This document shows, piece by piece, positions 1 through 7,387 of a DNA stretch of 9,405 nt. The DNA lies in contig JBNKFQ010000353.1 of NCBI GenBank assembly GCA_050289385.1, forward strand, positions 1 to 9,405, written 5' to 3'. Every line of letters begins with the position of its first letter. Position 1 is the stretch's first letter. The position numbers and the translations under genes are program-made. The notes under the pieces were generated by a model. That model ran no database searches. It was given only the letters and a program-made list of their open reading frames with translations, and was not told the DNA's origin. The DNA comes from JBNKFQ01 sp050289385 (lineage in GTDB: Bacteria > Pseudomonadota > Gammaproteobacteria > Pseudomonadales > Porticoccaceae).

Positions 1-2432
1 AGGTTTTTGCCAAAGACCTGCACGGAGACTTGCTCAAAATCCATACCTGCCCTCAGACTCCACTGTCCATAGGCCCCTGTTTTGGGAAAAAACCGGGTAA
101 CATCCGGGTAAGATCCACCAGAGAACGTGTAGTCCGAGCGAACAAAGCTCGGGCGTCCCGTTAACGAGAAATGGTACTCCAGACCCAGATTGCCGTTGTA
201 TTCCGGCGCCAGCGGCAACCGATCGCCCTTGCCGCCAAGCTGATCATCGAGAAATTCCGCATCGTTATAAGCGGCCCCCAGGGTGACCTCCAGATTGGGT
301 GTAACCTGGTACCGCGCTTCAAGCTCCAGCCCTTGTGAGCGGGCTTTACCACTGTTATTGGTGATGGCGCCATTACAAATGTCCGACGTATCAGCGATGA
401 TCACGGGAATATCATTCCAGTCGACCCGGTACAGAGTGGCGTTGGTCACAAGCCGGTTATCCAGCCAGGACAGCCGGGCGCCCAGTTCGTAATTCTCCGT
501 GCGGTCACTGTTGACCTCATCGGTAAGCACGGCGTTGGTAAAATCCAGGCGGCCGTCGCCATCCACATCGCAGGCCGCCGATGGCGGAACGCTTTGTCCC
601 CGCCCGAGGCGAAACCCCTCCGCCCAGGTGACATACAACATGGTTTCGTCATTGGGCGTGAACTCTATACCCGCCTTCCAGGTATCACCTTGTTCCTTGA
701 CACCGAGAAGCTCTGGAATGATCGGCACCCCATACCGTTGCCCTTTCTCGATAAACTCCCGGTCATAATCAAACCAGCGGCCGCCGAGCGTGACACTCCA
801 TCGTTCGCTGAGCTCATAGTTTACTTCGCCAAACACGGCTACCTGGCGAGTGGAATCTTCTTGCTCCACATTCCAAAACACAGGGTCGGTTCCCGCCCAT
901 CCCAGCGCCTCAAGAGACGCCTGGGTACCAACCCAGTTTCCAAGATCGTGTCTCTCCGCATCCAGATCCTCATAGTACAAGCCGGCCGTAAATTGAAGTG
1001 GCCCGCCCAGCTGGGACGACAGCCGTACTTCTTGCACAAAAGCTTGCATTTCCGGCTCCAGATTAAACGCCCAGGCAAAAGGCCCATAATTTGAGTCGCC
1101 TTCTCGCCAACGCTGATTGTGATCAGCCCAAGTCGAAGCACTGGTTAAGGTCGCCCACCCCAAATCATAGTTGAGCAGGAGATGAGTAAGCTTGAACGCG
1201 GCATCCCGGTATCCCGGCTCCTCTTCAAGGGCGATGCCCCGATAACCACCCGCATCCGGGTTGAATGCTGAATAGGCATTGCGCCCTTGCATTTCATCCT
1301 TCTGTTGTCCCACCATCAGGGTCAGATCCATACGATCATTCACCTGCCACAGCAGTGTCGCCCGTCCACCAGTGAATTCGCTGGGATTGTCGTCCTTCTC
1401 CACAGCAACCGTCGTACCTGTGGACGCCGCGACGCCTTCGATATAGGGCGTACTGACCAGATCACGAAATCCTGCATTGTCATAACGATAGGCCGCAACC
1501 CTGAGCGCCAACCGGTCTTCAACCAGAGGAATATTCAGTACACCCACTTGTTTGTTACTCAGGTCGCTCGAGTGCGATAAACTGGAAACACCGATATCGA
1601 CATGGCCTTCAAACTGGTCGAGTTTTGGCGCATTGGGGATATTTCGCACCAGACCGCTCATGCTGTTGGCGCCGTAAAGTGTGCCCTGGGGACCACGCAA
1701 AATCTCCACGCGCTCCAGATCCACCAGTTTGACATCGGATTTAAAGGTTACATTTGAAACTGAAAAGGACAAAGGGATCTCCCCCAGATACGTGCTGCTA
1801 AGATCCCGTGTTCCAAAGCCACCAGTTAAACCCCGAATGGTCACCGTACTAAAACCCGGAGTAAATTCGACATAATTGATATTGGGAACCGACCTCAGGT
1901 AATCACCCCCGACCAAACCTTTTTTGTCGATTTCGTTTTCACCCATGGCGGTAATGGACATAGCGGTATCCTGCAAACCGGTTTTACGTTTTGTCGCAGT
2001 AACAACCATCTCCTCTATTTCCATTTCCTTTCGCAGACCTTCTCTTTGCAGAGCTCTTCCTGCCTCCACTTGTGTGTCATTGCTCCGACCCGACACCCCT
2101 GCACTAACCACAATAGTGCCATCTTCTGCGACCTGATAGCCAAATCCGGTACCCTCGAGCAGCAGCGACAACGCGTCCTCAGTACTGTACTGCCCAACCA
2201 GCGCATTGGTTCTGAGCCGCTCTGTGGCTTGATAGGGAAACAGCAACTGTATATCGGCCTGCTCGGCGAGCAAATTGAGCGCATTGGCCATCGAGCCTTC
2301 TTCAATATTAAACTGGTTCGTGCCAGCAAATGCCTGTGAAGCACTTAATAGTAATGTTCCTGCTAACAATGTTTCTGCCAGTGGCAAATGGCGAAATCTC
2401 ATTTTTCCATTAACCCCTCTTTCAACTTTCAT
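1..2432 (-). CDS. TonB-dependent outer-membrane receptor with STN signalling domain (receptor 1), C-terminus cut by window edge
   Basis: The frame reads without a stop from ATG at 2432 to base 1 (810 codons plus two bases), ending in VQVFGKNL, a late-barrel sequence, so probably only a few tens of residues are missing. Order: signal peptide ending ASQAFA near residue 36; STN domain about 40-110 (FNIEEGSMANALNLLAEQ); TonB box about 138-147 (EIEEMVVTAT); plug about 152-270 with RVEILRGPQGTLYGANSMSG; barrel from about 275. An STN domain marks a receptor that signals to a FecR protein as well as importing ligand. The ligand is not evident. Start is uncertain: ATG 2432 has GGGAG 7 bases upstream, but internal ATG 2402 has AGAGGGG 11 bases upstream and gives a more typical 26-residue signal peptide. 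Barrel residues 621-630 form a DxDGDGxxD loop beginning with Cys621, and Cys686 is in a later loop. Divergent from sigma factor 1. Confidence 0.95.
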   Translation of the reverse strand, partial: MKVERGVNGKMRFRHLPLAETLLAGTLLLSASQAFAGTNQFNIEEGSMANALNLLAEQADIQLLFPYQATERLRTNALVGQYSTEDALSLLLEGTGFGYQVAEDGTIVVSAGVSGRSNDTQVEAGRALQREGLRKEMEIEEMVVTATKRKTGLQDTAMSITAMGENEIDKKGLVGGDYLRSVPNINYVEFTPGFSTVTIRGLTGGFGTRDLSSTYLGEIPLSFSVSNVTFKSDVKLVDLERVEILRGPQGTLYGANSMSGLVRNIPNAPKLDQFEGHVDIGVSSLSHSSDLSNKQVGVLNIPLVEDRLALRVAAYRYDNAGFRDLVSTPYIEGVAASTGTTVAVEKDDNPSEFTGGRATLLWQVNDRMDLTLMVGQQKDEMQGRNAYSAFNPDAGGYRGIALEEEPGYRDAAFKLTHLLLNYDLGWATLTSASTWADHNQRWREGDSNYGPFAWAFNLEPEMQAFVQEVRLSSQLGGPLQFTAGLYYEDLDAERHDLGNWVGTQASLEALGWAGTDPVFWNVEQEDSTRQVAVFGEVNYELSERWSVTLGGRWFDYDREFIEKGQRYGVPIIPELLGVKEQGDTWKAGIEFTPNDETMLYVTWAEGFRLGRGQSVPPSAACDVDGDGRLDFTNAVLTDEVNSDRTENYELGARLSWLDNRLVTNATLYRVDWNDIPVIIADTSDICNGAITNNSGKARSQGLELEARYQVTPNLEVTLGAAYNDAEFLDDQLGGKGDRLPLAPEYNGNLGLEYHFSLTGRPSFVRSDYTFSGGSYPDVTRFFPKTGAYGQWSLRAGMDFEQVSVQVFGKN

Positions 2433-2472
2433 GGATAATCTCCCACGGTTCTGTGTTATTCGGCGTTGCCAT
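2422..2472 (-). CDS. Possible 16-codon leader peptide upstream of receptor 1
   Basis: An ATG at 2472 opens a short frame, MATPNNTEPWEIIHES, ending at TGA 2424-2422. It is preceded by a purine-rich GAGGGGTTAAGGGA, a good ribosome-binding sequence. The frame overlaps the ATG at 2432 out of phase and ends just before the AGAGGGG that precedes the alternative receptor start at 2402. If translated, it could couple to or compete with receptor translation. A frame this short can occur by chance, so this is a candidate only. Confidence 0.22.
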   Translation of the reverse strand: MATPNNTEPWEIIHES

Positions 2473-2522
2473 TCCCTTAACCCCTCACCGAAAAAAAACC
2501 GCTATCCACATTTTAAAAAGTT

Positions 2523-2546
2523 GGCTCATTTGGAAAATTTGTGGGC
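2523..2546 (-). promoter_or_regulatory. Promoter-like motif upstream of receptor 1 (copy A of the module 1 motif)
   Basis: Read in the direction of receptor 1, this reads GCCCACAAATTTTCC, then AAAT, then GAGCC. The same sequence with one change in the first block and a different 4-base spacer lies upstream of sigma factor 1. Nineteen of 24 positions are identical and both copies point toward their gene. It ends 90 bases before ATG 2432. It could be an ECF promoter element for sigma 1 or an operator for another regulator; the -35 and -10 parts cannot be assigned from two copies. Confidence 0.5.
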
Positions 2547-2660
2547 GATTATTTGCAAGCAAGTAAATCCAACCAACTGTTTTTGGAGGGTTTTTCCTGC
2601 GGCGACGACATCAGGTTTTCGACGCTGAAATAACCCATCCCAATTCGTTCATCCGGCCAA

Positions 2661-2695
2661 TTGGCAATTGACCATTGGCCGTTGACCATTGGCCA
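2661..2695 (+). repeat. Heptamer tandem array, left arm
   Basis: Five consecutive 7-bp units follow the pattern TTGRCMR: TTGGCAA, TTGACCA, TTGGCCG, TTGACCA, TTGGCCA, followed directly by a run of seven T. The array is inverted relative to the one at 2757-2790. The two arms could pair imperfectly around a loop of about 61 bases. Confidence 0.85.
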
Positions 2696-2756
2696 TTTTT
2701 TTCAACGACCCGGTTTCATCACTGTCTACCCCTGCAACCTCATGGATAAGGAATAA

Positions 2757-2790
2757 TGGTCAATAGCCAACGGCCATTGCCAATGGTCAA
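2757..2790 (-). repeat. Heptamer tandem array, right arm (inverted)
   Basis: Read on the plus strand the units are TGGTCAA, TAGCCAA, CGGCCAT, TGCCAA (one base short) and TGGTCAA, the reverse complement of the TTGRCMR pattern at 2661-2695. With one gap, about 27 of 35 positions match the reverse complement of the left arm. The central GGCCGTTG is identical in both arms. Confidence 0.82.
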
Positions 2791-2835
2791 CCGATATAAA
2801 GATTCGCATGAGATTGACCTTCCGCGCCTGTATCT

Positions 2836-2859
2836 GCCCACGAATTTTCCTGAAGAGCC
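2836..2859 (+). promoter_or_regulatory. Promoter-like motif upstream of sigma factor 1 (copy B of the module 1 motif)
   Basis: Reads GCCCACGAATTTTCC, then TGAA, then GAGCC toward sigma factor 1, matching the copy upstream of receptor 1 at 19 of 24 positions. It ends 118 bases before the sigma start. Just upstream, 2823-2831 (CGCGCCTGT) matches nine bases of the sigma 2 promoter at 9164-9172, so an ECF -35 may also lie here. Role as promoter or operator is inferred from conservation and position only. Confidence 0.5.
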
Positions 2860-2886
2860 TAAAAGCTTATCTCCATAAGTTCGAGA

Positions 2887-2915
2887 GCAAGAACCGGAAT
2901 TGGTTCTTGCCTTTT
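2887..2915 (+). terminator. Hairpin in the sigma factor 1 leader, possible attenuator
   Basis: GCAAGAACC (2887-2895) and GGTTCTTGC (2902-2910) form a perfect 9-bp stem around the 6-base loop GGAATT, followed at once by CTTTT. This has the form of a weak intrinsic terminator on the plus strand. It lies between the conserved motif at 2836-2859 and the sigma start at 2978, with no plus-strand gene upstream to terminate, so attenuation of sigma expression or a protein-binding dyad are the likelier roles. Confidence 0.42.
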
Positions 2916-2977
2916 GCCAAAAATTCTCCCATGATTTTTGTCCCTGGCGGTAACAACTGCCCAATTTCAGTGTCAAC

Positions 2978-3580
2978 ATGGCCACAACTTCCGGAAAAAA
3001 TCAAAAGGAAAAACAAAAGCTTGCCGCCAGCCAGCGGCGGTTGGCAGAGGCGTTTTTGCGCAGCCGGGCTGCTCTTGCCTCCTACATCGGACGATTTTTA
3101 CGCACCAAAGAAGATGTAGAAGACGTGCTGCAAGAAACCTTCAACAAAGCCTACAAGGCATCGGGCGGCAAGGATATTGAAGAGCCAACGCCCTTTCTGT
3201 TTCGCACAGCTCACAATCTGTCTCTGAAGGATATACGCCGAAAAAACAACCAGGCAACAGACCCAATAGCGGATTTTGATGAGTTGGGGGTTATTAGTTA
3301 TGAACCCTCACCAGAACAGAAGATTATGGCCAGCGAAGAGTTCAGCCTGCTATGCGAAGCTGTCGATGCCCTGCCACCGCAGTGCAAGCGCGTATTTATG
3401 CTGAGAAAAGTTTACGGTTTGAGCCATAAGGAAATTGAGGAAGAGCTGGGTATTTCCGCCAGCACGATTGAAAAACATATTGCCAAAGGCATGCTGGCAT
3501 GTCGTAATTTTTTTGCGGCGAGAGATATCTCTATGAGTAATATTAAGCACAAATTAGCGGGCAAAGAAGGAAGATCCTGA
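2978..3580 (+). CDS. ECF sigma factor, FecI-like (sigma factor 1)
   Basis: A 200-residue ECF-type sigma-70 protein that directs RNA polymerase to CSS target promoters. Region 2 covers about residues 22-90, with DVEDVLQETF at 46-55 and the DNA-melting segment RTAHNLSLKDIRRKNN. Region 4 covers about 120-178, with ALPPQCKRVFMLRKVYGLSH and the helix-turn-helix SHKEIEEELGISASTIEKHI, which reads the -35 element. The length is normal for FecI proteins, with an extra lysine-rich N-terminus. ATG 2978 is the first usable start after an in-frame stop at 2951 and has no good Shine-Dalgarno sequence, so translation may be weak or regulated. The FecR partner begins two bases after its stop, so the two are surely co-transcribed. 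Its likely target is receptor 1, from the motif shared by their upstream regions (inference). Confidence 0.93.
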   Translation: MATTSGKNQKEKQKLAASQRRLAEAFLRSRAALASYIGRFLRTKEDVEDVLQETFNKAYKASGGKDIEEPTPFLFRTAHNLSLKDIRRKNNQATDPIADFDELGVISYEPSPEQKIMASEEFSLLCEAVDALPPQCKRVFMLRKVYGLSHKEIEEELGISASTIEKHIAKGMLACRNFFAARDISMSNIKHKLAGKEGRS

Positions 3581-3582
3581 TC

Positions 3583-4632
3583 ATGGCAGAGGTATACAAA
3601 ATGACAAACGGTGACGAGATCAGGGAACAAGCCAGCAGCTGGCTGGCCCGGTTCGACAGCGACCGAATGACACCTGCCGACAATGATCAATTTAACGAGT
3701 GGCTGCACAGTGACCCACGCCACGAAAGCGCCTACAACGAACTACGTGACCAATGGCAGGCCATGGATGCACTGGCTGCTTTAAAGCCCTTGATGCCACC
3801 ACGTGAGGAATCATCTAAACAGGCGATTCCAACCGCTGACACAACCAGGCACTCACGCACATTGTGGCATAACCCTTTGGCTTATGGCATGGCCGCTTTG
3901 TTGCTGGTAGCAGTTTTTGTCACTCGTCAAATTTGGCTGCCCTCCAGTTACGAACCGGTGATATACACCACTGAGATTGGCAAACAGCAACTGGTTACCC
4001 TGGCAGATAATTCGACAGTTCAGTTGAATACCAACACAGTGATCGAAGTTAGCTATCTGGATGACCGACGAGCATTGCGGCTGATTCAGGGAGAGGCATT
4101 TTTTGATGTTGCACCCGATACATCACGACCATTTACTGTCCATGCTGGCACCGGCAGTGTTCAGGCACTGGGTACTGCCTTTGCCGTTCACGTTCGCGGC
4201 AGTGCGGTAGAAGTTGCCGTTACCGAAGGGAAAGTACAAGTTCGCTCTGGCGTTTCTCTGTCCACTCAAAAAACCAACACATCGGAAAGAGAAACTGTGC
4301 TGGCCGAAGCGGGACAAATCGTTGAATACAGCCGACAGACCAGAACTGTAAAAGATCTGCCAGCGAACGAGCTGAAACGCCTGCTGGCCTGGCGCGCCGG
4401 CATGTTGATCTTTAAAGGCGAAACTCTGGCATCAGTGATTGACGAAATTACACGGTACGGCGGTAAAAATATCGTGATTGCCGACCCCAATATTCGAAAT
4501 CTGGAGATTGGTGGGCGTTTTAAAATCGGTGATACTGATGCGCTGCTGTCGGTTCTTGAATTGGGTTTTGGAATTCGAGTGAGAAAAATTGACGAAAAAA
4601 CGATTTATCTATTGGCGCAAAAGCCGGATTGA
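3583..4632 (+). CDS. FecR-type anti-sigma / transmembrane sigma regulator (FecR 1)
   Basis: A 349-residue inner-membrane protein that relays receptor occupancy to sigma factor 1. Residues about 12-56 are the cytoplasmic sigma-binding domain (DUF4880 type: ASSWLARFDSD, FNEWLHSDPRHESAYNEL). One membrane segment lies at about 98-116 (PLAYGMAALLLVAVFVTR). The periplasmic FecR domain spans about 125-222 (LADNSTVQLNTNTVIEV, LIQGEAFFDVAPDTSRPF) and includes ALGTAF, whose Gly197-Thr198 corresponds to the self-cleavage site described in other FecR-family proteins. The C-terminal STN-like domain (DUF4974 type) covers about 268-345 (GMLIFKGETLASVIDEITRYGG). ATG 3583 has AAGGAAG 9 bases upstream; the in-frame ATG at 3601 is less likely. 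Translational coupling to the sigma gene is expected from the 2-bp gap. Confidence 0.94.
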   Translation: MAEVYKMTNGDEIREQASSWLARFDSDRMTPADNDQFNEWLHSDPRHESAYNELRDQWQAMDALAALKPLMPPREESSKQAIPTADTTRHSRTLWHNPLAYGMAALLLVAVFVTRQIWLPSSYEPVIYTTEIGKQQLVTLADNSTVQLNTNTVIEVSYLDDRRALRLIQGEAFFDVAPDTSRPFTVHAGTGSVQALGTAFAVHVRGSAVEVAVTEGKVQVRSGVSLSTQKTNTSERETVLAEAGQIVEYSRQTRTVKDLPANELKRLLAWRAGMLIFKGETLASVIDEITRYGGKNIVIADPNIRNLEIGGRFKIGDTDALLSVLELGFGIRVRKIDEKTIYLLAQKPD

Positions 4633-4933
4633 TTGCCACGGTTGGTTTTTATCTAATGGTAATCGAAGGGTCAGAGTGCTTGATTTTTCAAGCACTCTGA
4701 CCTCTTGATTGCAAAGATTTTCTTTTAACCAAGTGTTCTTGTGTTCATAGAATCGAATAGTATGTTCGAATAGGGCGGCTATGCGCCACTATCTTCTTTG
4801 CTTATAAATGCTCTGAATTAGCCCAAGGACCCGAATTACAATTGCGTCACAGTCTGAAGCACCGCGCAATAACATCCAGGATAAGTAGCCACCCAGACTA
4901 ATAAAGAATCCAAGTGGCCGCCATTACCAAGCG
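4633..4933. other. Convergent intergenic region between FecR 1 and receptor 2
   Basis: The region contains the 15-bp hairpin at 4669-4702, a smaller bulged stem at 4770-4792 (ATAGGGCG / CGCCACTAT) and a direct repeat TCGAATAG at 4753 and 4766. No gene is supported. A minus-strand open stretch of about 44 codons near 4789-4920 has hydrophobic character but no plausible start or ribosome-binding site. Confidence 0.7.
4669..4702. terminator. Perfect 15-bp hairpin between convergent genes: terminator or REP-like palindrome
   Basis: GGTCAGAGTGCTTGA (4669-4683) and TCAAGCACTCTGACC (4688-4702) pair perfectly around a TTTT loop. It lies 36 bp after the FecR 1 stop and 231 bp beyond the receptor 2 stop, so it could end transcription from both sides. 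Neither side has a real T-tract (TCTTGATT on the plus side, CTTCGATT on the minus side), so it is not a textbook intrinsic terminator. It may instead be a REP-like element: hairpins beginning GGGTCAGAG resemble, from memory, repeats associated with RAYT transposases. Confidence 0.55.
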
Positions 4934-7327
4934 TTAAAAAATCGCTCGCATACCAACGCCAACTGTACGTGGCCTTGTGTACGTCCCATAAAAGCCCCCA
5001 CCGAATGAAGGTGCCTGCAGTTCATACCGATTAAGCAAATTATCCGCAAAGATATTGATCTCAAATTTGTCGTTCAAGTCAATTTTGAATTTTCCACTCA
5101 AACTGTGCACCACATCTGACGATACAATTGCGTCCAGATCACCTCTCCTGCGCTCAGTGAGTCGAGACTTCCCTTTTTGATTATATGCAACAAACAAACT
5201 TCCATTTCTTCCCGCCAACTGAAAATATTTTGTGGCGGCAATACCAAATTGATAGTCTGGAATGAAGTCCAGACTATCCCCAGCCTCCAATGGAGTATTA
5301 GTTGCAGCTTGTTTTACGATTTCGCCGTCATTGAAATTTCCGGTCAGGGATAATTCAAAGCCAGTTGTCGGGGTCCAGCTTATTAACGCATCAATTCCCT
5401 TGATTTCAGCATCTCCAGAATTTGATACAATATTAACGTATGAATCTTCGAAAAAGACAAGCCCGCCCGTTTGATAGCCGGAATAATCGGAATAATATGC
5501 CGCGACTTCCGCATAAAGATCCCCACCAAAAAATTCACCCTTTAATCCCAACTCATAGGTCCAGACGGTTTCCGGCCCAGCATCTGGGACAATCGCGGAA
5601 GTGTTATTGCGACCGCTGCGGAATCCCTTTGCCACGTTCGCATAAGCTTTTACATCATTAGTCAGATCAAAGTTAATAAATCCCCGGGGACTAATTGAGT
5701 CAAATGTTGCAGTTTTTAACACCGTTCCGGACGGTAGAAGAACAACACTAATCTCATCCTCGAAATATCGCAAACCGCCGCCAATCTCAATGCGGTCTCC
5801 AATGTCAAGACTAACATTGCCAAACGCAGCATACGACTCAGATGTTTGATCGGCAGCACCCACTAAAGGCCCGATAGCAACAGTATCAATGTCAAAGCCG
5901 ATAGAAATGGTATTGCGCTGCGTGAAAACGTAATCCCGATAAAAGCCTCCGATTTCCCATTCAAATTTGCCAGGCTCGCTTTGGAGGCGTAGCTCTTGCG
6001 AAAACACTTCCGCCCCAAGGTCTAAATCATCAAAATAAAAGAACACAGGACCCGCCGGAGGCGGCGAAGTCGGGAGAGACGCCTGCCCCCTATTTAGCAG
6101 CTTTGTATGGTAGTCAAAGTAGGTTGTCGAACTAACCAGCTCGGCAGGGCCGAAATCGTATGTAATCTTCGCGTTATAGACATGATGATCGCCGTAAGTT
6201 GACGTTGGGCTCGTTTCACCAAATACACCAGTAAACAAGTTCATTTCTTCATCACCGTAAGAAGATTGAGCACCAGTATCATTGTCATGAATATTAGCCA
6301 TTAGAAAGACTTCCAGGTCTTCGACGGGCTTCCAAAGCAATGTTCCTCGGAAATCTTTCAGCGAAGATGTGTTCACGTTTTTTGTTTCAGTCTGCGGTGA
6401 GTCGATCCAGCCCCCTTGATGATGAAATTCACCCGCGAGCCTTACCGCCAGCTGGTTCTTAATCAATGGCAAACTAATTGCCCCCGCTGCTCTGCCATTG
6501 AAATCGCCTCCATTTGTGTGGGAAGATGACGCTTCAGCCCACCCTTCGGTCTCTTCCAAATTTGGCAAATTGGGAATCAAGCGCAGAACGCCGCCCATAG
6601 AGCCTTGCCCATAGAGCGTTCCCTGAGGCCCCCTAAGAGCTTCAACTCGAGCCAAGTCATATGTCCGGATATTAGCATTACTGTTCAGCGCCCCGGCAAC
6701 AGGCGCTTCATCCAAATACATTCCGATTGTTCCGCCCTGATTGCCTGATACATTTGCAATACCTCTCATAAATAAGTAGCGGGTACCGGTGCCACCGTCC
6801 CCTGTCGAGACCAGCCCCGGAACCGCGAGCGCGAGGTCTTCAAAACTTGCAATGTTCCGATCTTTCAATTCGTTTCCGGAAAGTGCCGTAATGCTTATCG
6901 GTACATCTTTTAAACTCTGCTCACGCTTTTGCGCCGTTACAGTAATCTCTTCTATTTCCATCCCTCTTTTTGATTTTTCCAGGCTGGGTCCAGTCGCTTG
7001 TGAATCTGCGCCACTACTACTGGCCTGAATAAAAATCACGTTATTTTTGTCGCGACTGTAGGTAAGGCCCGTACCTTCGAGCAACGCTTGCAGGCCTTCT
7101 TCCACACTGTAGTTCCCCACCAATACCGGACTGGATATACCTTGCAAATCCCGAGATGGAAAAATTATTTCTGCGCCAGACTGACGAGAAAATTCCATCA
7201 ATGCTTCAGATAAATTTTTTGCATTCACACGGTATTGATCAGCAGTTACCGGCACCGAAAAAACCAAAGCCAGCACTGACATTGGCAAGAAAAAGCGTGG
7301 GTGCATTAAACATTTAGTGATATTCAT
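4934..7327 (-). CDS. TonB-dependent outer-membrane receptor with STN signalling domain (receptor 2)
   Basis: A complete 797-residue receptor. Signal peptide of about 29 residues ending VPVTA; STN domain about 32-101 (YRVNAKNLSEALMEFSRQSG), which contacts FecR in the periplasm; TonB box about 124-132 (EIEEITVTA); plug about 138-255 (SITALSGNELKDRNIASFEDL, RVEALRGPQGTLYGQGSMGG); 22-strand-type barrel about 260-797 ending in phenylalanine, as expected for Bam-dependent assembly. It imports an unidentified ligand using TonB energy and reports occupancy. ATG 7327 follows AGAGGGG with a 12-base gap, a site like that before receptor 1's alternative start. It has its own promoter (7388-7414) behind a terminator (7424-7463), so it is transcribed separately from sigma 2-FecR 2. 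The only cysteine is Cys6 in the signal peptide, unlike receptor 1, and the gene looks visibly more AT-rich than receptor 1. Confidence 0.96.
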   Translation of the reverse strand: MNITKCLMHPRFFLPMSVLALVFSVPVTADQYRVNAKNLSEALMEFSRQSGAEIIFPSRDLQGISSPVLVGNYSVEEGLQALLEGTGLTYSRDKNNVIFIQASSSGADSQATGPSLEKSKRGMEIEEITVTAQKREQSLKDVPISITALSGNELKDRNIASFEDLALAVPGLVSTGDGGTGTRYLFMRGIANVSGNQGGTIGMYLDEAPVAGALNSNANIRTYDLARVEALRGPQGTLYGQGSMGGVLRLIPNLPNLEETEGWAEASSSHTNGGDFNGRAAGAISLPLIKNQLAVRLAGEFHHQGGWIDSPQTETKNVNTSSLKDFRGTLLWKPVEDLEVFLMANIHDNDTGAQSSYGDEEMNLFTGVFGETSPTSTYGDHHVYNAKITYDFGPAELVSSTTYFDYHTKLLNRGQASLPTSPPPAGPVFFYFDDLDLGAEVFSQELRLQSEPGKFEWEIGGFYRDYVFTQRNTISIGFDIDTVAIGPLVGAADQTSESYAAFGNVSLDIGDRIEIGGGLRYFEDEISVVLLPSGTVLKTATFDSISPRGFINFDLTNDVKAYANVAKGFRSGRNNTSAIVPDAGPETVWTYELGLKGEFFGGDLYAEVAAYYSDYSGYQTGGLVFFEDSYVNIVSNSGDAEIKGIDALISWTPTTGFELSLTGNFNDGEIVKQAATNTPLEAGDSLDFIPDYQFGIAATKYFQLAGRNGSLFVAYNQKGKSRLTERRRGDLDAIVSSDVVHSLSGKFKIDLNDKFEINIFADNLLNRYELQAPSFGGGFYGTYTRPRTVGVGMRAIF

Positions 7328-7387
7328 TGGTTTATCTTACCCCTCTGGTTAACAGATTAAAGACTGTGTATTTGTCTTCTACTGTTA

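Larger units (their letters stand above)
2433..2977. other. Divergent control region between receptor 1 and sigma factor 1
   Basis: This 545-bp stretch contains no convincing protein gene; its open frames are short and without family signals. It carries a possible leader peptide next to receptor 1, two copies of a shared promoter-like motif (2523-2546 minus, 2836-2859 plus), two inverted arrays of a 7-bp repeat (2661-2695, 2757-2790) and a 9-bp hairpin in the sigma leader (2887-2915). I found no good housekeeping -35/-10 pair; TATAAA at 2795-2800 has no matching -35. Confidence 0.8.

Noticed and set aside
2661..2790. Heptamer arrays as a CRISPR array
   Set aside because: Units are 7 bp with no spacers, the arms are inverted, and no cas gene is present.
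2795..2800. TATAAA as a housekeeping -10 box for sigma 1
   Set aside because: No -35 hexamer lies at 16-18 bases upstream; the sequence there belongs to the heptamer array.
2808..3180. Plus-strand open frames overlapping the sigma 1 start
   Set aside because: They are out of frame with the clear sigma-70 protein and show no domain signal.
4789..4920. Hydrophobic minus-strand open stretch beyond receptor 2
   Set aside because: About 44 codons with no start codon near its beginning, no ribosome-binding site and no recognisable family.
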